Assembly (NCBI RefSeq): GCF_026017845.1
Contig: NZ_CP100416.1
Span: forward strand, 2,910,974-2,974,973
Length of the DNA: 64,000 bases
From: Amycolatopsis mediterranei
GTDB lineage: Bacteria; Actinomycetota; Actinomycetes; Mycobacteriales; Pseudonocardiaceae
Reading direction: 5' to 3'
Made by a program: the position numbers and the translations under genes. The notes under the pieces were generated by a model. It ran no database searches and was not told the origin of the DNA. It worked only from the letters and a program-made list of their open reading frames with translations. Shown here piece by piece: positions 12,151-21,396 of the stretch (its first letter is position 1; each line of letters opens with the position of its first letter).

Positions 12151-13404
12151 TCAGGAAGCGGTGGTCTGCAACGCCTTGCTCAGCACCGCCGCCGTCAGCT
12201 CGACCTGCCACGGCCGGGCGCCGCTCGCGCGCAGGACTTCCGCCACCGAGTCCTCGTCCGTTTCGGCCGGCGGGCGCCAGCACGTGCGGCGGACCAGGTC
12301 CGGCAGCAGCAGGTTCTCCACCGGGAGCCGGCGGTCCTCCGCGATGGCCGTCAAGGCCGCGCGGGCCGCCGACAAGCGGGCCGCCGCGTCCGGGTCCTTG
12401 TCCGCCCAGCGGTTCACCGGGGGCGGGCCGTCCGTCGGTTGGGACGGTGACGGCAGCTCGGAAGCGGGGAGCGCCTTGGCCGCCTGCAGGTGGCGCAGCC
12501 AGCTCGCCGTGTACTTGCGCTGGACGCGGCCGCTGAACACCGGCAGCGCCTGCAGCTCTTCGACCGTCTTGGGGTCGGCCGTGACAGCGTTGACGATCGC
12601 GCTGTCCGGCAGGATCCGGCTCGGTGCGCGGTCGCGTTTGCGGGCCAGCTCGTCGCGCGCCTGCCACAGTTCGCGGACCGCCGCGAGACCGCGCGGGCTG
12701 CGGATCTTGTGCACGCCGGACGTCCGGCGCCACGGCTCGGCCCGCGGGGGCGGCGGCGGGGCCGTCCGCACGAACTCGAACTCCTGCCGCGCCCACTCCA
12801 GCTTGCCTTGGGCGCCCAGCTCCGCTTCCAGCTTTTCCCGCAGCTGGATGAGCAGCTCGACGTCGAGGGCGGCGTAGTTCAGCCAGTCGACCGGCAGCGG
12901 CCGCTTCGACCAGTCGGCCGCGCTGTGGCCCTTCTCGAGGGTGTACCCCAGCAGCAGCTCGACGAGCGTTCCCAGCGCGACGCGTTCGTAGCCCGCCAGC
13001 CGGCCGGCCAGCTCGGTGTCGAACAGCGCCGCCGGGTGCAGGCCCAGCTCGGCGAGGCAGGGGAGGTCCTGGGAGGCGGCGTGCAGCACCCACTCCAGGG
13101 AATTCAGGACTTCGCGCAGCGGGGCCAGTTCGCCGTCCAGCGCGATCGGGTCGATCAGCACCGTGCCGGCGCCTTCGCGGCGCAGCTGCACGAGGTAGGC
13201 CTTGGGGAAGTACCGGTAGCCGGACGCGCGTTCGGTGTCGACGGCGACCGCACCGGTGCCCGCGGCGAGCTTGGCGCAGGCTTCGGCCAGCTCGGCGGCG
13301 TCGGTGATCACCGGGGGTGTGCCCTCGGCGGGTTCGCGTAGCAGCACAGGGCCGCCCGTGGACTCGATCTCCATCCCGGTGTCCTCGGCCTCAGTGCTTC
13401 CCAT
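12151..13404 (-). CDS. rnd: Ribonuclease D
   Basis: A 417-residue 3'-5' exoribonuclease of the DEDDy type. The exonuclease residues are visible in VAVDTERASGYRYFP (Asp and Glu), LHAASQDLPCLAELGL (Asp) and LNYAALDVELL (Tyr and Asp). An HRDC domain follows (LWQARDELARKRDRAPSRIL), then a second helical region. Convergent with the TetR gene (25 bp between stops). In actinobacteria this gene is often near a response regulator, DUF3000 and hemE, exactly as here. Confidence 0.95.
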   Translation of the reverse strand: MGSTEAEDTGMEIESTGGPVLLREPAEGTPPVITDAAELAEACAKLAAGTGAVAVDTERASGYRYFPKAYLVQLRREGAGTVLIDPIALDGELAPLREVLNSLEWVLHAASQDLPCLAELGLHPAALFDTELAGRLAGYERVALGTLVELLLGYTLEKGHSAADWSKRPLPVDWLNYAALDVELLIQLREKLEAELGAQGKLEWARQEFEFVRTAPPPPPRAEPWRRTSGVHKIRSPRGLAAVRELWQARDELARKRDRAPSRILPDSAIVNAVTADPKTVEELQALPVFSGRVQRKYTASWLRHLQAAKALPASELPSPSQPTDGPPPVNRWADKDPDAAARLSAARAALTAIAEDRRLPVENLLLPDLVRRTCWRPPAETDEDSVAEVLRASGARPWQVELTAAVLSKALQTTAS

Positions 13405-13472
13405 GGTTGACGACCCTACGGGACGGGCGTACCGCGCCTGGTCCGCCCGCCCCGCAGGGTGGTGTGCTTTCG

Positions 13473-14189
13473 TCAGCGGATGACGCCGGCTCGCATGGCC
13501 AGTGCCACCATCTGTGCCCGGTCGCCCGTGCCGAGCTTGCGCCCGATCCGGGAGAGGTGGGACTTGACGGTGAGGGCGGAGAGCGAAAGCTCCTCGCCGA
13601 TCTCCTTGTTGGACTGTCCGTCGGCGACCAGCTGGAGCACCTCCACCTCACGAGCGGACAGCTCGCGCGGGGTGTTGTCGGTGCCCGCGACGCGGGTCCC
13701 GGTGGCCAGCACCGGAGCCACGCTCGGGTCGGCGTAGACGCCGCCTTCGAGCACGCGCCGCACGCCATCGGTCACGACGACCGGTGACGCGGACTTCAGC
13801 AGGTACGCCTGGGCCCCGGCCTGGAAGGCCGAGCGGACCGCGTACGGGTCGTCCGAGGATGCGAGTACGACCACGCGCGGCCAGCCGTGGCTACGGAGTT
13901 CCGTAACCAGCTCGATGCCGCTGCCGTCCGGCAGTCCGAGATCGAGGATCGCCAGGTCACAAGGCCCGGTGGCCTGTGCTCGCGCCCTCGCCTCGGCCAC
14001 CGTGGCGGCTTCGTGGACGGTTCCCGCACCCATCTGTGCGAGTCTTGCTGCGATTGCCTCCCTCAACAGCGGGTGGTCATCGACCACCAGTACCGAAAAA
14101 AGCTCTTCCCGCGGGTGCGGAACCATGCTCGCCGGCAACGCGCCGGCTGGCGTGGATCGGACGGCCTGAGAAATGCCGACGGTAGCCAC
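13473..14189 (-). CDS. Orphan NarL/LuxR-family response regulator
   Basis: 238 residues. The receiver domain (about 30-150) starts FSVLVVDDHPLLREAIAARL, has the phosphoacceptor Asp in LAILDLGLPDG and the conserved Lys in AYLLKSAS. The C-terminal LuxR-type HTH is LSAREVEVLQLVADGQSNKE to LTVKSHLSRIGRKLG. The GTG at 14187-14189 is preceded by GGAGG seven bases away. No histidine kinase is adjacent. The neighbourhood rnd-regulator-DUF3000-hemE is conserved in actinobacteria, so this is probably a chromosomally fixed global regulator rather than part of an acquired system. Confidence 0.92.
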   Translation of the reverse strand: MATVGISQAVRSTPAGALPASMVPHPREELFSVLVVDDHPLLREAIAARLAQMGAGTVHEAATVAEARARAQATGPCDLAILDLGLPDGSGIELVTELRSHGWPRVVVLASSDDPYAVRSAFQAGAQAYLLKSASPVVVTDGVRRVLEGGVYADPSVAPVLATGTRVAGTDNTPRELSAREVEVLQLVADGQSNKEIGEELSLSALTVKSHLSRIGRKLGTGDRAQMVALAMRAGVIR

Positions 14190-14910
14190 GTCACTACCTC
14201 CCTGGAGTCGGTCGTGCCCCCCGACCGGCACCGGGACCTTCGGCCGTTCAGCCGCGCCAGCTTTAGACCGAAAGTGGTGTCGTCGAAGGCACTGTAGCCG
14301 TCCTGAGGCCGTTGCGGGGGGATCGAATGGGTATCTATCTCAAACGAACAGTCACTCAGTGGGTTCGTAGTAACACGATCGGGCTAGTACACGGCCGGTT
14401 GCTAACGGATAGCCCAGTGAGCACGATGCTAAGGAGTTACCGGCGGCCAAATGGCCGTGCAGATGAGGCGTGCAGCTGCCGGTGCGCCTAGTGACGGGGG
14501 TCCGGATGGGCGCCCGAGGTGTCCGGAATGCGGCCCCGGCCGGGGCTTGATCAACTCCCCCGAGAGACCCCTGCGCCGCCCGCCGACGTCCAAAACTGTG
14601 ACTGTCCGTGTCTGTTGCGGGGTGCTGGTGACCCCCGGGTCCGCGGTTTGATCTTGTTGCGGTGCGTGACCGCGGGGAGTCACGAACGAGGAGACGTGAA
14701 ACAGCCTCAGGGCTGGCGGCGGCCCCGGGGGTGCCCGGATGGTCATCCGGGGTGCCCGGGCCGCGAGGCGGCAACTCAGCGGTCCGGGGCCGGGTGAACA
14801 GCGTTCATCGGACGTGAATTTTGCTCACATCCGTACAAGGCGCGGTGCCGCGGCGGCCCGCGGCGACCGGCCGTTGCCGATTCGTTGCCGAAGATCGCCC
14901 GGACGCCGGG
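14190..14910. other. Long intergenic region with no supported gene
   Basis: About 720 bp between the response regulator and DUF3000, the longest gap in the window. Short open frames exist, but none has both a well-spaced ribosome site and protein-like composition. A small hairpin is present (CCCGGAT at 14734-14740, loop GGTC, ATCCGGG at 14745-14751), flanked by two copies of GGGGTGCCCGG. The composition is less GC-biased than the genes around 14330-14450. It presumably holds the response-regulator promoter and could host a small RNA, but I see no firm signal. Confidence 0.5.
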
Positions 14911-15474
14911 TCAGGAGCCCTGGCGCTGCCCGAAGAGGGTCACCCCGACCGGGGGCAGGCCCACGACGCTCGCCATCACCTGGCAGAAGGCCTGCCCGTG
15001 GGGCAGCAGGTCCGCGTCCGCCGGCGTCCACGACGCCCGCACTTCCAGGTCGTCGGTGCGGGCCGGGCCGGAGAGGTCGCCGAAGCGGGCCGACGACGTC
15101 TCCGTCACCGTGCCGCCGAGTGCCTTCCAGCTCGCCCCGGACACTTCCAGCGCGTCGGTCAGCCACGACCAGCCGACCGCCGGCAGGAACGGGTCCGTGG
15201 CCAGCTCCCGGTCCAGCTCCGCGCGCACGTACAGGACGAGGCGCAGCACGCCGTCCCAGCCGTCCTGGCCGTCCGGGTCGTGCAGCAGGACCAGCCGTCC
15301 CGAGGCCAGCACGTCGGCGGGCCCGGACACTTCGCAGCTGACCGCGTACGACCACGGCGCGAGCCGCTGCGGTGCGCGCATCGGCTCCAGCAGCACCTCC
15401 GGGCGGGGCCGGACGGACTGCAGCGCCGCGACTGCTTCGCGGAAGAGTTCGGGCACTGGCGTCATCGCGGTCAC
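14911..15474 (-). CDS. DUF3000 family protein
   Basis: 187 residues, matching the actinobacterial DUF3000 family (PELFREAVAALQSVRPRPEV, RLAPWSYAVSCEV, VGWSWLTDALE, FGQRQGS at the end). Function unknown. The start is either GTG at 15472-15474 or the ATG three codons in (15463-15465); neither has a strong ribosome site. It is transcribed divergently from hemE with an 88-bp gap, an arrangement conserved in many actinobacteria. The gap contains the short inverted repeat GGGCG/CGCCC. Confidence 0.88.
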   Translation of the reverse strand: MTAMTPVPELFREAVAALQSVRPRPEVLLEPMRAPQRLAPWSYAVSCEVSGPADVLASGRLVLLHDPDGQDGWDGVLRLVLYVRAELDRELATDPFLPAVGWSWLTDALEVSGASWKALGGTVTETSSARFGDLSGPARTDDLEVRASWTPADADLLPHGQAFCQVMASVVGLPPVGVTLFGQRQGS

Positions 15475-15562
15475 GCACCGACTTTAGGGCGGGCACGCCC
15501 TGTTGCGGGCGCAGGCGCGCCGAGAGAACGGGCCGCCCGGGCTCGTGGCACGATTGACCGCG

Positions 15563-16633
15563 ATGTCTCAGACCACGCCCCTGCCGCGCCACGCCGCCCC
15601 GTCCGGTCGCCGCGAGCTGCCCGAAGCCCCGTTCCTGGCCGCCGCGCGCGGTGAACGCCCGGCCCGCACGCCCGTCTGGTTCATGCGCCAAGCCGGCCGC
15701 TCGCTGCCCGAGTACCGCGCGCTGCGCGAGGGCGTGCCGATGCTCGACGCCTGTTTCGACCCGGAAATGCTCGCCGAGATCACGCTGCAGCCGGTCCGCC
15801 GCCACGGCGTCGACGCGGCGATCCTCTTCAGCGACATCGTGGTGCCGCTGAAGGCGGCCGGGGTCGACATCGACATCGTGCCCGGCACCGGCCCGGTGGT
15901 CGCGACGCCGGTGCGCGACCTCGCCGCCGTGAAGGCGCTGCCGGAGCTCGAGCCCGAACAGGTCTCGAAGGTCGCCGACGGCGTCCGGCTGCTCGTCGCG
16001 CGGCTCGGCGGGACCCCGCTGATCGGGTTCGCCGGCGCGCCGTTCACGCTGGCCAGCTACCTCATCGAGGGCGGCCCGAGCCGCAACCACGAGCACACCA
16101 AGGCCCTGATGCACACCTCGCCCGAGGTGTGGCACGAGCTGGCCGGGCGGCTGGCCGACCTCGCCCTGACCTTCCTGCGCGCCCAGCTCGACGCCGGCGT
16201 CGACGCGGTCCAGCTGTTCGACTCCTGGGCCGGCGCGCTGTCCGAGCGGGACTACCGCGAGTTCGTCCTGCCGCACTCGGCCAAGGTACTCGCGGGCGTC
16301 GCGGAGTACGGCGTGCCGCGGATCCACTTCGGGGTCGGCACCGGCGAGCTTCTGGCCGCGATGCGCGACGCGGGCGCCGACGTCGTCGGCGTCGACTGGC
16401 GGATCCCGCTCGACGAAGCCGTGCGGCGCCTGGGTGGGCGAGCGGTCGTCCAGGGCAACCTCGACCCGGCGCTGCTGCACGCTTCCTGGCCGGTGCTGGC
16501 GGCCGAGGTCCGCCGGATCGTCGAAGAGGGCAAGGCGGCCGAAGGCCACATCTTCAACCTGGGCCACGGCGTGCTGCCGGGCGTCGATCCCGACGTGCTG
16601 ACCCGCGTGGTCGGGCTGGTGCACGAGCTGTGA
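15563..16633 (+). CDS. hemE: Uroporphyrinogen decarboxylase
   Basis: 356 residues; decarboxylates uroporphyrinogen III to coproporphyrinogen III in haem synthesis. Signature 1 is [16 protein letters not shown] near residue 34, and signature 2 is [17 protein letters not shown]. The catalytic Asp lies in [14 protein letters not shown]. Other family blocks are [19 protein letters not shown] and [10 protein letters not shown]. Start ATG at 15563. The TGA overlaps the GTG of hemY (GTGA), showing coupled translation. Confidence 0.97.
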   Translation: MSQTTPLPRHAAPSGRRELPEAPFLAAARGERPARTPVWFMRQAGRSLPEYRALREGVPMLDACFDPEMLAEITLQPVRRHGVDAAILFSDIVVPLKAAGVDIDIVPGTGPVVATPVRDLAAVKALPELEPEQVSKVADGVRLLVARLGGTPLIGFAGAPFTLASYLIEGGPSRNHEHTKALMHTSPEVWHELAGRLADLALTFLRAQLDAGVDAVQLFDSWAGALSERDYREFVLPHSAKVLAGVAEYGVPRIHFGVGTGELLAAMRDAGADVVGVDWRIPLDEAVRRLGGRAVVQGNLDPALLHASWPVLAAEVRRIVEEGKAAEGHIFNLGHGVLPGVDPDVLTRVVGLVHEL

Positions 16634-18030
16634 AGCGCGTCGCGGTCGTCGGGGGCGGCGTTTCCGGGCTGACCGCGGCGTACCGGCTCCGGCAGCTGCT
16701 CGGCCCCGAAGCCGAGATCACGGTGTACGAGAAGACGACGGCGCCGGGCGGGAAGCTGCGCACCGCCGAACTCGCCGGGGTGCCCTACGACGTCGGCGCC
16801 GAGGCGTTCCTCGTCCGCCGTCCCGAAATGCTCGCGCTGGCCCGCGAGCTCGGGCTCGACGTCGTCCACCCGACGAAGGCGCGGGCGAAGATCCACGCGG
16901 GCGGCGCCGTCACCGGGCTGCCGCCCGGCACGGTCATGGGCGTGCCGGCGTCGGCGGAGTCGGTGGCCGGGGTGCTTTCCGAAACCGGCCGGCAGGCGGT
17001 CGAGGCCGAGCCGTTGCTGCCGGAGCTGCGGCTGCCGGGCGGGGACGTGCCGCTGGGGCCGCTGCTGCGCGAGCGGTTCGGCGACGAACTGGTGGACCGG
17101 CTGGTCGACCCGCTGCTCGGCGGCGTCTACGCGGGCGGGGCGGACGGCCTCGGCCTGCGCGCGACCATGCCCGGCCTCGCCTCCGCGCTGGCGGCGGGCG
17201 CGGGCTCGCTGACCGCGGCGGCCGCCGCCCAGCTGCCGGCGAACCCGTCGACGGCGCCGGTGTTCGGCACCGTCCCTGGCGGCCTCGGCACGGTGATCGA
17301 CCGGCTCACCACGGCGTCGGGCGCGCAGCTGCGGACCGGCCTGCCGGTGTGCGAGATCGAACGGCACGGCGACGGCTGGCGGCTGTGCATCGGCGCGGCA
17401 CCGACCGCGCACGCGCCGGCGGACAACCTCGCCGAAGCGGACGCGGTCGTGCTCGCGGTGCCCGCGCCGTCGGCCCGCCGCCTGCTCACCGACCTCGTCC
17501 CGGCGGCTTCGGCGGCCTTCGGCGAGGTCGAACTGGCGTCGATGGCGGTGGTCGCGCTGGCACTGCCGCCCGGCACCGCGCTGCCCGAGGCGTCGGGGAT
17601 CCTGATCGGCCAGGGCGAGCGGGACGCTTCGGGCGTGCCGTACGCGTCGAAGGCGTTCACGTTCTCGTCGCGGAAGTGGGCCCACTACGGCACCGGCCCG
17701 GTCCTGGTCCGCGGCTCGGTCGGCCGGTTCGGCGAGCCGGGCGCGCTGCAGTTCGACGACGTCGAGCTGGTCCGCGTGGTCCGCGACGACCTCGCCCGGC
17801 TGACGGGGGTGACGGCGGCGCCGGTCGAGACGCTGGTGACGCGGTGGGGCGGCGGGCTGCCGCAGTACGGCACCGGGCACCTCGAGCGGGTCGAGCGGAT
17901 CGAGAAGGCCGTCGCGGAGGTGCCGGGCCTGGCGATCGCCGGGGCGACCCTGCACGGGGTCGGGCTGCCGGCCTGTGTCGCGACGGCGGAAGCCGCGGCC
18001 CAGCGGATCGCGGCGCACCTGACGGCGTGA
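16630..18030 (+). CDS. hemY: Coproporphyrinogen III/protoporphyrinogen oxidase
   Basis: 466 residues, FAD-dependent. The N-terminal dinucleotide-binding motif is [17 protein letters not shown] and the C-terminal FAD motif is [19 protein letters not shown]. In actinobacteria this enzyme oxidises coproporphyrinogen III to coproporphyrin III for the coproporphyrin-dependent haem branch; chdC immediately downstream supports that role over classical protoporphyrinogen oxidation. GTG start overlapping the hemE stop. Confidence 0.95.
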   Translation: MKRVAVVGGGVSGLTAAYRLRQLLGPEAEITVYEKTTAPGGKLRTAELAGVPYDVGAEAFLVRRPEMLALARELGLDVVHPTKARAKIHAGGAVTGLPPGTVMGVPASAESVAGVLSETGRQAVEAEPLLPELRLPGGDVPLGPLLRERFGDELVDRLVDPLLGGVYAGGADGLGLRATMPGLASALAAGAGSLTAAAAAQLPANPSTAPVFGTVPGGLGTVIDRLTTASGAQLRTGLPVCEIERHGDGWRLCIGAAPTAHAPADNLAEADAVVLAVPAPSARRLLTDLVPAASAAFGEVELASMAVVALALPPGTALPEASGILIGQGERDASGVPYASKAFTFSSRKWAHYGTGPVLVRGSVGRFGEPGALQFDDVELVRVVRDDLARLTGVTAAPVETLVTRWGGGLPQYGTGHLERVERIEKAVAEVPGLAIAGATLHGVGLPACVATAEAAAQRIAAHLTA

Positions 18031-18087
18031 GTGCGGTCACCCGGACCCGTGGCGGCGGCCGGGGCGCCGCGGTGACAGGATGGACAC

Positions 18088-18780
18088 ATGGCGCGGGTCA
18101 ACTACAACGAGCTCAACGACACCATCCGCTACACCACCTGGTCGGTCTTCCGGATCGAACCGGGCAGGCTGGGTGAGGACCGCGGGACCGCCGGCCGCGA
18201 GACCGCCGAGTACCTGGACGGGCTCGAGGCCAAGGGCGTCGTCGTCCGCGGTGTGTACGACCTCTCCGCGCTGCGTGCCGACGCCGACTTCATGATCTGG
18301 TGGCACGCCGAGGAAATCGAGCAGGTCCAGGCCGCCTACGCCGGATTCCGCCGGACGCCGCTGGGCCGCGCGTCGACGCCGGTCTGGAGCCAGACCGCGC
18401 TGCACCGGCCCGCCGAGTTCAACAAGAGCCACATCCCGGCGTTCCTGGCCGGCGAGGAGGCGCGCAAGTTCATCTGCGTCTACCCGTTCGTGCGGTCCTA
18501 CGAGTGGTACCTGCTGCCGGACGCCGACCGCCGCAAGATGCTCGCCGACCACGGCAAGGAAGCCCGCGACTACCCGGACGTGCGCGCGAACACCGTCGCG
18601 TCGTTCGCACTGGGCGACTACGAGTGGATCCTCGCCTTCGAGGCCGACGAGCTGCACCGGATCGTCGACCTCATGCGGCACCTGCGCGGCACCGAGGCGC
18701 GGCTGCACGTGCGCGAGGAGATCCCGTTCTACACCGGCACCCGCGTGCCGCCCGCCGAGCTCGTCGCGGCTCTCCCGTAG
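18088..18780 (+). CDS. chdC: Coproheme decarboxylase (hydrogen-peroxide-dependent haem synthase)
   Basis: 230 residues of the chlorite-dismutase-like fold. It begins [43 protein letters not shown] contains the conserved YxWY-type active-site tyrosine and the haem-proximal region. It oxidatively decarboxylates coproheme to haem b, the final step of the branch formed with hemE and hemY. Ferrochelatase is not in the window. The TAG stop shares a base with the GTG of the CoA-transferase gene. Confidence 0.96.
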   Translation: MARVNYNELNDTIRYTTWSVFRIEPGRLGEDRGTAGRETAEYLDGLEAKGVVVRGVYDLSALRADADFMIWWHAEEIEQVQAAYAGFRRTPLGRASTPVWSQTALHRPAEFNKSHIPAFLAGEEARKFICVYPFVRSYEWYLLPDADRRKMLADHGKEARDYPDVRANTVASFALGDYEWILAFEADELHRIVDLMRHLRGTEARLHVREEIPFYTGTRVPPAELVAALP

Positions 18781-20117
18781 TGCGCGACGTCGTCGAGGGC
18801 GTCTGGAACGCCCTTACCGGAGCTTCACCGGAAGCCTTCGAGCTGACCGGCACCGAGGACGTGCTGCCGGGTCCGTACCGGGTGGCGGCGGCGGCCACGG
18901 CTTCCGTCGCCGCGGCGACGCTGGCGGCCGCCGAAATGCTGCGGCAGCGGGACATCGAGCCCGGCGTGGTCACGGCGGACACGCGGCACGCGGCGGCGGC
19001 GTTCCAGAGCGAGCGGCTGCTGCGCGTGGACGGCGTCGGCGCGGAGTCCGCCTGGGCCCCGCTGTCGGGCGACTACCGCACGGCCGACGGCTGGGTCCGC
19101 CTGCACTGCAACTACCCGCGGCACGAAGCGGCGGTGTGCTGGGGCCTCGGCGTGCCCGCGACCCGCGAAGCCGTCGAAAAGGCGGTCGCCGGACGTCCGG
19201 CGCGCGAGGTGGAGCACGCCGTCGTGTCGGCCGGGGGAGCGGCGGCCGAGCTGCGGTCGCCCGAGGACTGGGCCGCGCACCCGCAGGGCGAGGCGGTGGC
19301 TTCGCTGCCGCTGGTTTCGCTGACGCCACTGGGCCCGGCCCCGAAACGGACACTGTTCTACTCGGACCGGCCGCTGGGCGGGATCCGCGTCCTGGAGCTG
19401 ACGCACGTGCTCGCCGGGCCGGTCGCCGGCCGCATCCTGGCCGCGCACGGCGCCGACGTCCTGCACGTCGGGGCCGCGCACCTGCCGCGCGTCGAGGCGC
19501 TGGTGCGCGACACCGGCCAGGGCAAGCGTTCGACGTTCGTCGCGCTGGACACCGAGGGCGGCCGTGCGCGGCTGAAGAAGCTGATCAGCCGGGCGGACGT
19601 GCTGGTCCAGTCCTTCCGGCCGGGAGCTCTCGAGCGCATCGGGTTCGGGCCCGCGGAGCTGGCCGAACTGCGGCCGGGCTTGGTGATCGCGGACCTGAGC
19701 GCGTACGGCTGGCAAGGCCCCTGGGCGCGGCGGCGCGGGTTCGACAGCCTGGTCCAGATGTCGAACGGCTTGGCGTGGGGCGATCCGCCGGCACCGTTGC
19801 CGGTCCAGGCGCTGGACCACGGAACGGGCTGGCTCACGGCGGCGGCGGTGATGACGGCGTTGCATCGCCAGGTGGTGGACGGTGGCACGTGGCGCGCGCG
19901 GCTGTCCCTGGCGGGAACCGGCCGGTGGCTGGATTCCCTGGGCCGCAAGGACCCCGCCGCGGCGGACGTCGATCACGGCGATTTGCTGGAGGAAGCGGAC
20001 AGCGCCTACGGGCGGCTGACGCGGGTGCGGATGGCCGGCGGGTTGCCGGGCGCGCAGCCGTACTGGGAGTTCGGGACGCGGGAGCCGGGAGTCGACAAAC
20101 CGACCTGGACGCCCTAA
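18780..20117 (+). CDS. CaiB/BaiF (family III) CoA-transferase
   Basis: 445 residues. The family III core is in the second half: PLGGIRVLELTHVLAGPVAG, RILAAHGADVLHV, QGKRSTFVALDTEGGRARLKKL, DVLVQSFRPGALERIGFGPA and GLVIADLSAYG. The N-terminal ~190 residues form a related lid-like half with AAFQSERLLRVDG. The expected catalytic Asp of the family (usually in NRNKR..LD...PEG) corresponds to Asp in ALDTEGG. Substrate unknown. The TAGTG overlap with chdC suggests co-transcription with the haem genes, but no biochemical link is evident. Confidence 0.88.
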   Translation: MRDVVEGVWNALTGASPEAFELTGTEDVLPGPYRVAAAATASVAAATLAAAEMLRQRDIEPGVVTADTRHAAAAFQSERLLRVDGVGAESAWAPLSGDYRTADGWVRLHCNYPRHEAAVCWGLGVPATREAVEKAVAGRPAREVEHAVVSAGGAAAELRSPEDWAAHPQGEAVASLPLVSLTPLGPAPKRTLFYSDRPLGGIRVLELTHVLAGPVAGRILAAHGADVLHVGAAHLPRVEALVRDTGQGKRSTFVALDTEGGRARLKKLISRADVLVQSFRPGALERIGFGPAELAELRPGLVIADLSAYGWQGPWARRRGFDSLVQMSNGLAWGDPPAPLPVQALDHGTGWLTAAAVMTALHRQVVDGGTWRARLSLAGTGRWLDSLGRKDPAAADVDHGDLLEEADSAYGRLTRVRMAGGLPGAQPYWEFGTREPGVDKPTWTP

Positions 20118-20121
20118 GGCG

Positions 20122-20165
20122 GAACCCGCCCGGAAACAGAACCCGCCCGGAAACAGAACCCGCCC
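20122..20165. repeat. 17-bp tandem repeat, about 2.6 copies
   Basis: GAACCCGCCCGGAAACA occurs at 20122-20138 and 20139-20155 and then partly at 20156-20165, directly after the CoA-transferase stop and before the convergent small gene. No stable hairpin or U-tract is evident within it. Confidence 0.9.
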
Positions 20166-20260
20166 ACCCTAGGGGGCCCGCCCCGGTTCCAGTCTACCGG
20201 CGCAGGCCGACAAAAACCCTGGTCAAGCCCCAGTTGTCCACACCCCCGCGAGCTTGTGGA

Positions 20261-20599
20261 TCAGCGGCGCCGCAGTCGGTCCGCCAGCCGCCGCCTGGGC
20301 TTCGGCAAGTGGCCGCCCTCGATCAGCCACGTCACGAACTCGTCGGCGTACGCCCCCGAGCGCTCGGCCGCCTTCTTCGGCCTGCCCGCGGTGAACTGCG
20401 CGAACAGCGGCCCGTACCGCTCACCCAGCGCCTCCGCCAGCTCGGGCCGCTGGTACGCCAGCACCCGCCCGTGCTTCCGGCGCAGCACCTGAGCCTCCAC
20501 CTTCAGCCGGGCCGGGTCGAAACCCGCCGGCGCCGGGCCGTCGGCCAGCAAGGCGTGCAGCAGCTCCGCCTGCCGCCGGGCCAATTCCGCGCGGCTCAT
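20261..20599 (-). CDS. Small partner protein of the DUF692 enzyme, function unknown
   Basis: 112 residues, basic and helical, beginning MSRAELARRQAELLHALLAD and ending in an Arg-rich tail (RRRLADRLRRR). I see no signal peptide or membrane segment. It is last in the leftward operon and its ATG overlaps the stop of the DUF692 gene (ATGA). In other MNIO (DUF692) loci a small helical partner (for example MbnC-type or DUF2063-type) follows the enzyme and helps present the precursor peptide; the position and ARRQAELLHALL / RVLAYQRPELAEALGERYGP pattern fit such a role, but homology is only suggestive. Confidence 0.75.
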   Translation of the reverse strand: MSRAELARRQAELLHALLADGPAPAGFDPARLKVEAQVLRRKHGRVLAYQRPELAEALGERYGPLFAQFTAGRPKKAAERSGAYADEFVTWLIEGGHLPKPRRRLADRLRRR

Positions 20600-21396
20600 C
20601 CCGTCACCGCCGCCCGCAGGGCCGCCAGCTCCGCCGCCAGCTCGGCGTCGGTCGGGTAGCCGTCGTCGCGCTCCAGCAGCACTCCCGGCGGGTCCGCCCG
20701 GCGGCGGAGCTCCGTCAACAGCGCCAGCACCTCCGGCAGCACCGGGTGTGCGTGCGTGTCGTGGTAGACGCCGTCGCGCTCGATGCCGCCCGCCATGTGC
20801 ACGTACGCCAGCCGCTCCCAGGGGATGCCGTCCAGGAACGCCTCCGGGTCCGTGCCGATGTTGCGGGCGTTGGCGTACAGGTTCGCCACGTCGATGATCA
20901 GCCGGCAGCCCGTCCGGTCGGTCAGCTCGGTGAGGAACTGCTCCTCGGTCAGCTCGGCGTCCGGCCAGTCGAGCACCGCGGCGATGTTCTCCAGCGCCAG
21001 CGGTACGTCCACGATGGACTGGGCCAGCCGGACGTTCGCCACCAGCACGTCCAGTGCCTCGCGCGTGCGGGGGAGCGGCATCAGGTGCCCCGAGTCGAGG
21101 CCACCCGCGCGCACGAAGCACACGTGGTCGCTGACCAGCGGCGCGTCCAGCGCCCGCGCGACCTCCGCGAGGTGCTGGACGCGGCCGGTGTCCAGGGGCT
21201 CGGCCCCGCCGAGGGACAGCGAGACGGCGTGCGGCAGCACCGGCAGGCCCCGCTTGCGCAGCGCCACGAGCGTCTCCGGCAGGTGGTCGGCGTGCAGGTT
21301 CTCGGCGACGACCTCGACCCAGTCCACGCCCGGCAGCCGCGCGATGGACAGGTCGAGCTCATGCCGCCAGCCGATCCCGATGCCCAGCTCACCCAC
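20596..21396 (-). CDS. DUF692 family multinuclear iron oxygenase (MNIO)-like enzyme
   Basis: 266 residues of the TIM-barrel DUF692 family, which includes MbnB and TglH, iron enzymes that modify cysteines in ribosomal peptides. Likely metal ligands and family motifs are LPHAVSLSLGG, LVSDHVCFV, ALENIAAVL, IIDVANLYANARN, YVHMAGGIE, DTHAHPV and LLERDDGYP. The GTG at 21394-21396 (VGELGIGIGWRHELD) is within the last codons of the upstream Cys-tail gene; longer starts would be encoded by that tail in another frame. It is followed by overlapping ATGA and the small partner. The neighbours suggest that its substrates are the Cys-rich C-terminal tails of the two upstream membrane proteins (inference). 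Confidence 0.92.
   Translation of the reverse strand: MGELGIGIGWRHELDLSIARLPGVDWVEVVAENLHADHLPETLVALRKRGLPVLPHAVSLSLGGAEPLDTGRVQHLAEVARALDAPLVSDHVCFVRAGGLDSGHLMPLPRTREALDVLVANVRLAQSIVDVPLALENIAAVLDWPDAELTEEQFLTELTDRTGCRLIIDVANLYANARNIGTDPEAFLDGIPWERLAYVHMAGGIERDGVYHDTHAHPVLPEVLALLTELRRRADPPGVLLERDDGYPTDAELAAELAALRAAVTG

Noticed and set aside
14451..14651. 66-codon ATG frame in the same gap
   Set aside because: AAGGAG is about 16 bases away and the product has no protein-like composition.
14696..14797. 33-codon GTG frame after GAGGAG in the large intergenic gap
   Set aside because: Only two bases separate GAGGAG from the GTG, the peptide is Gly/Pro/Arg-rich and looks like noncoding GC-rich sequence, and a hairpin lies inside it.
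20122..20165. CRISPR or terminator from the 17-bp tandem repeat
   Set aside because: There are no spacers between units and no inverted symmetry; it is a simple short tandem repeat.
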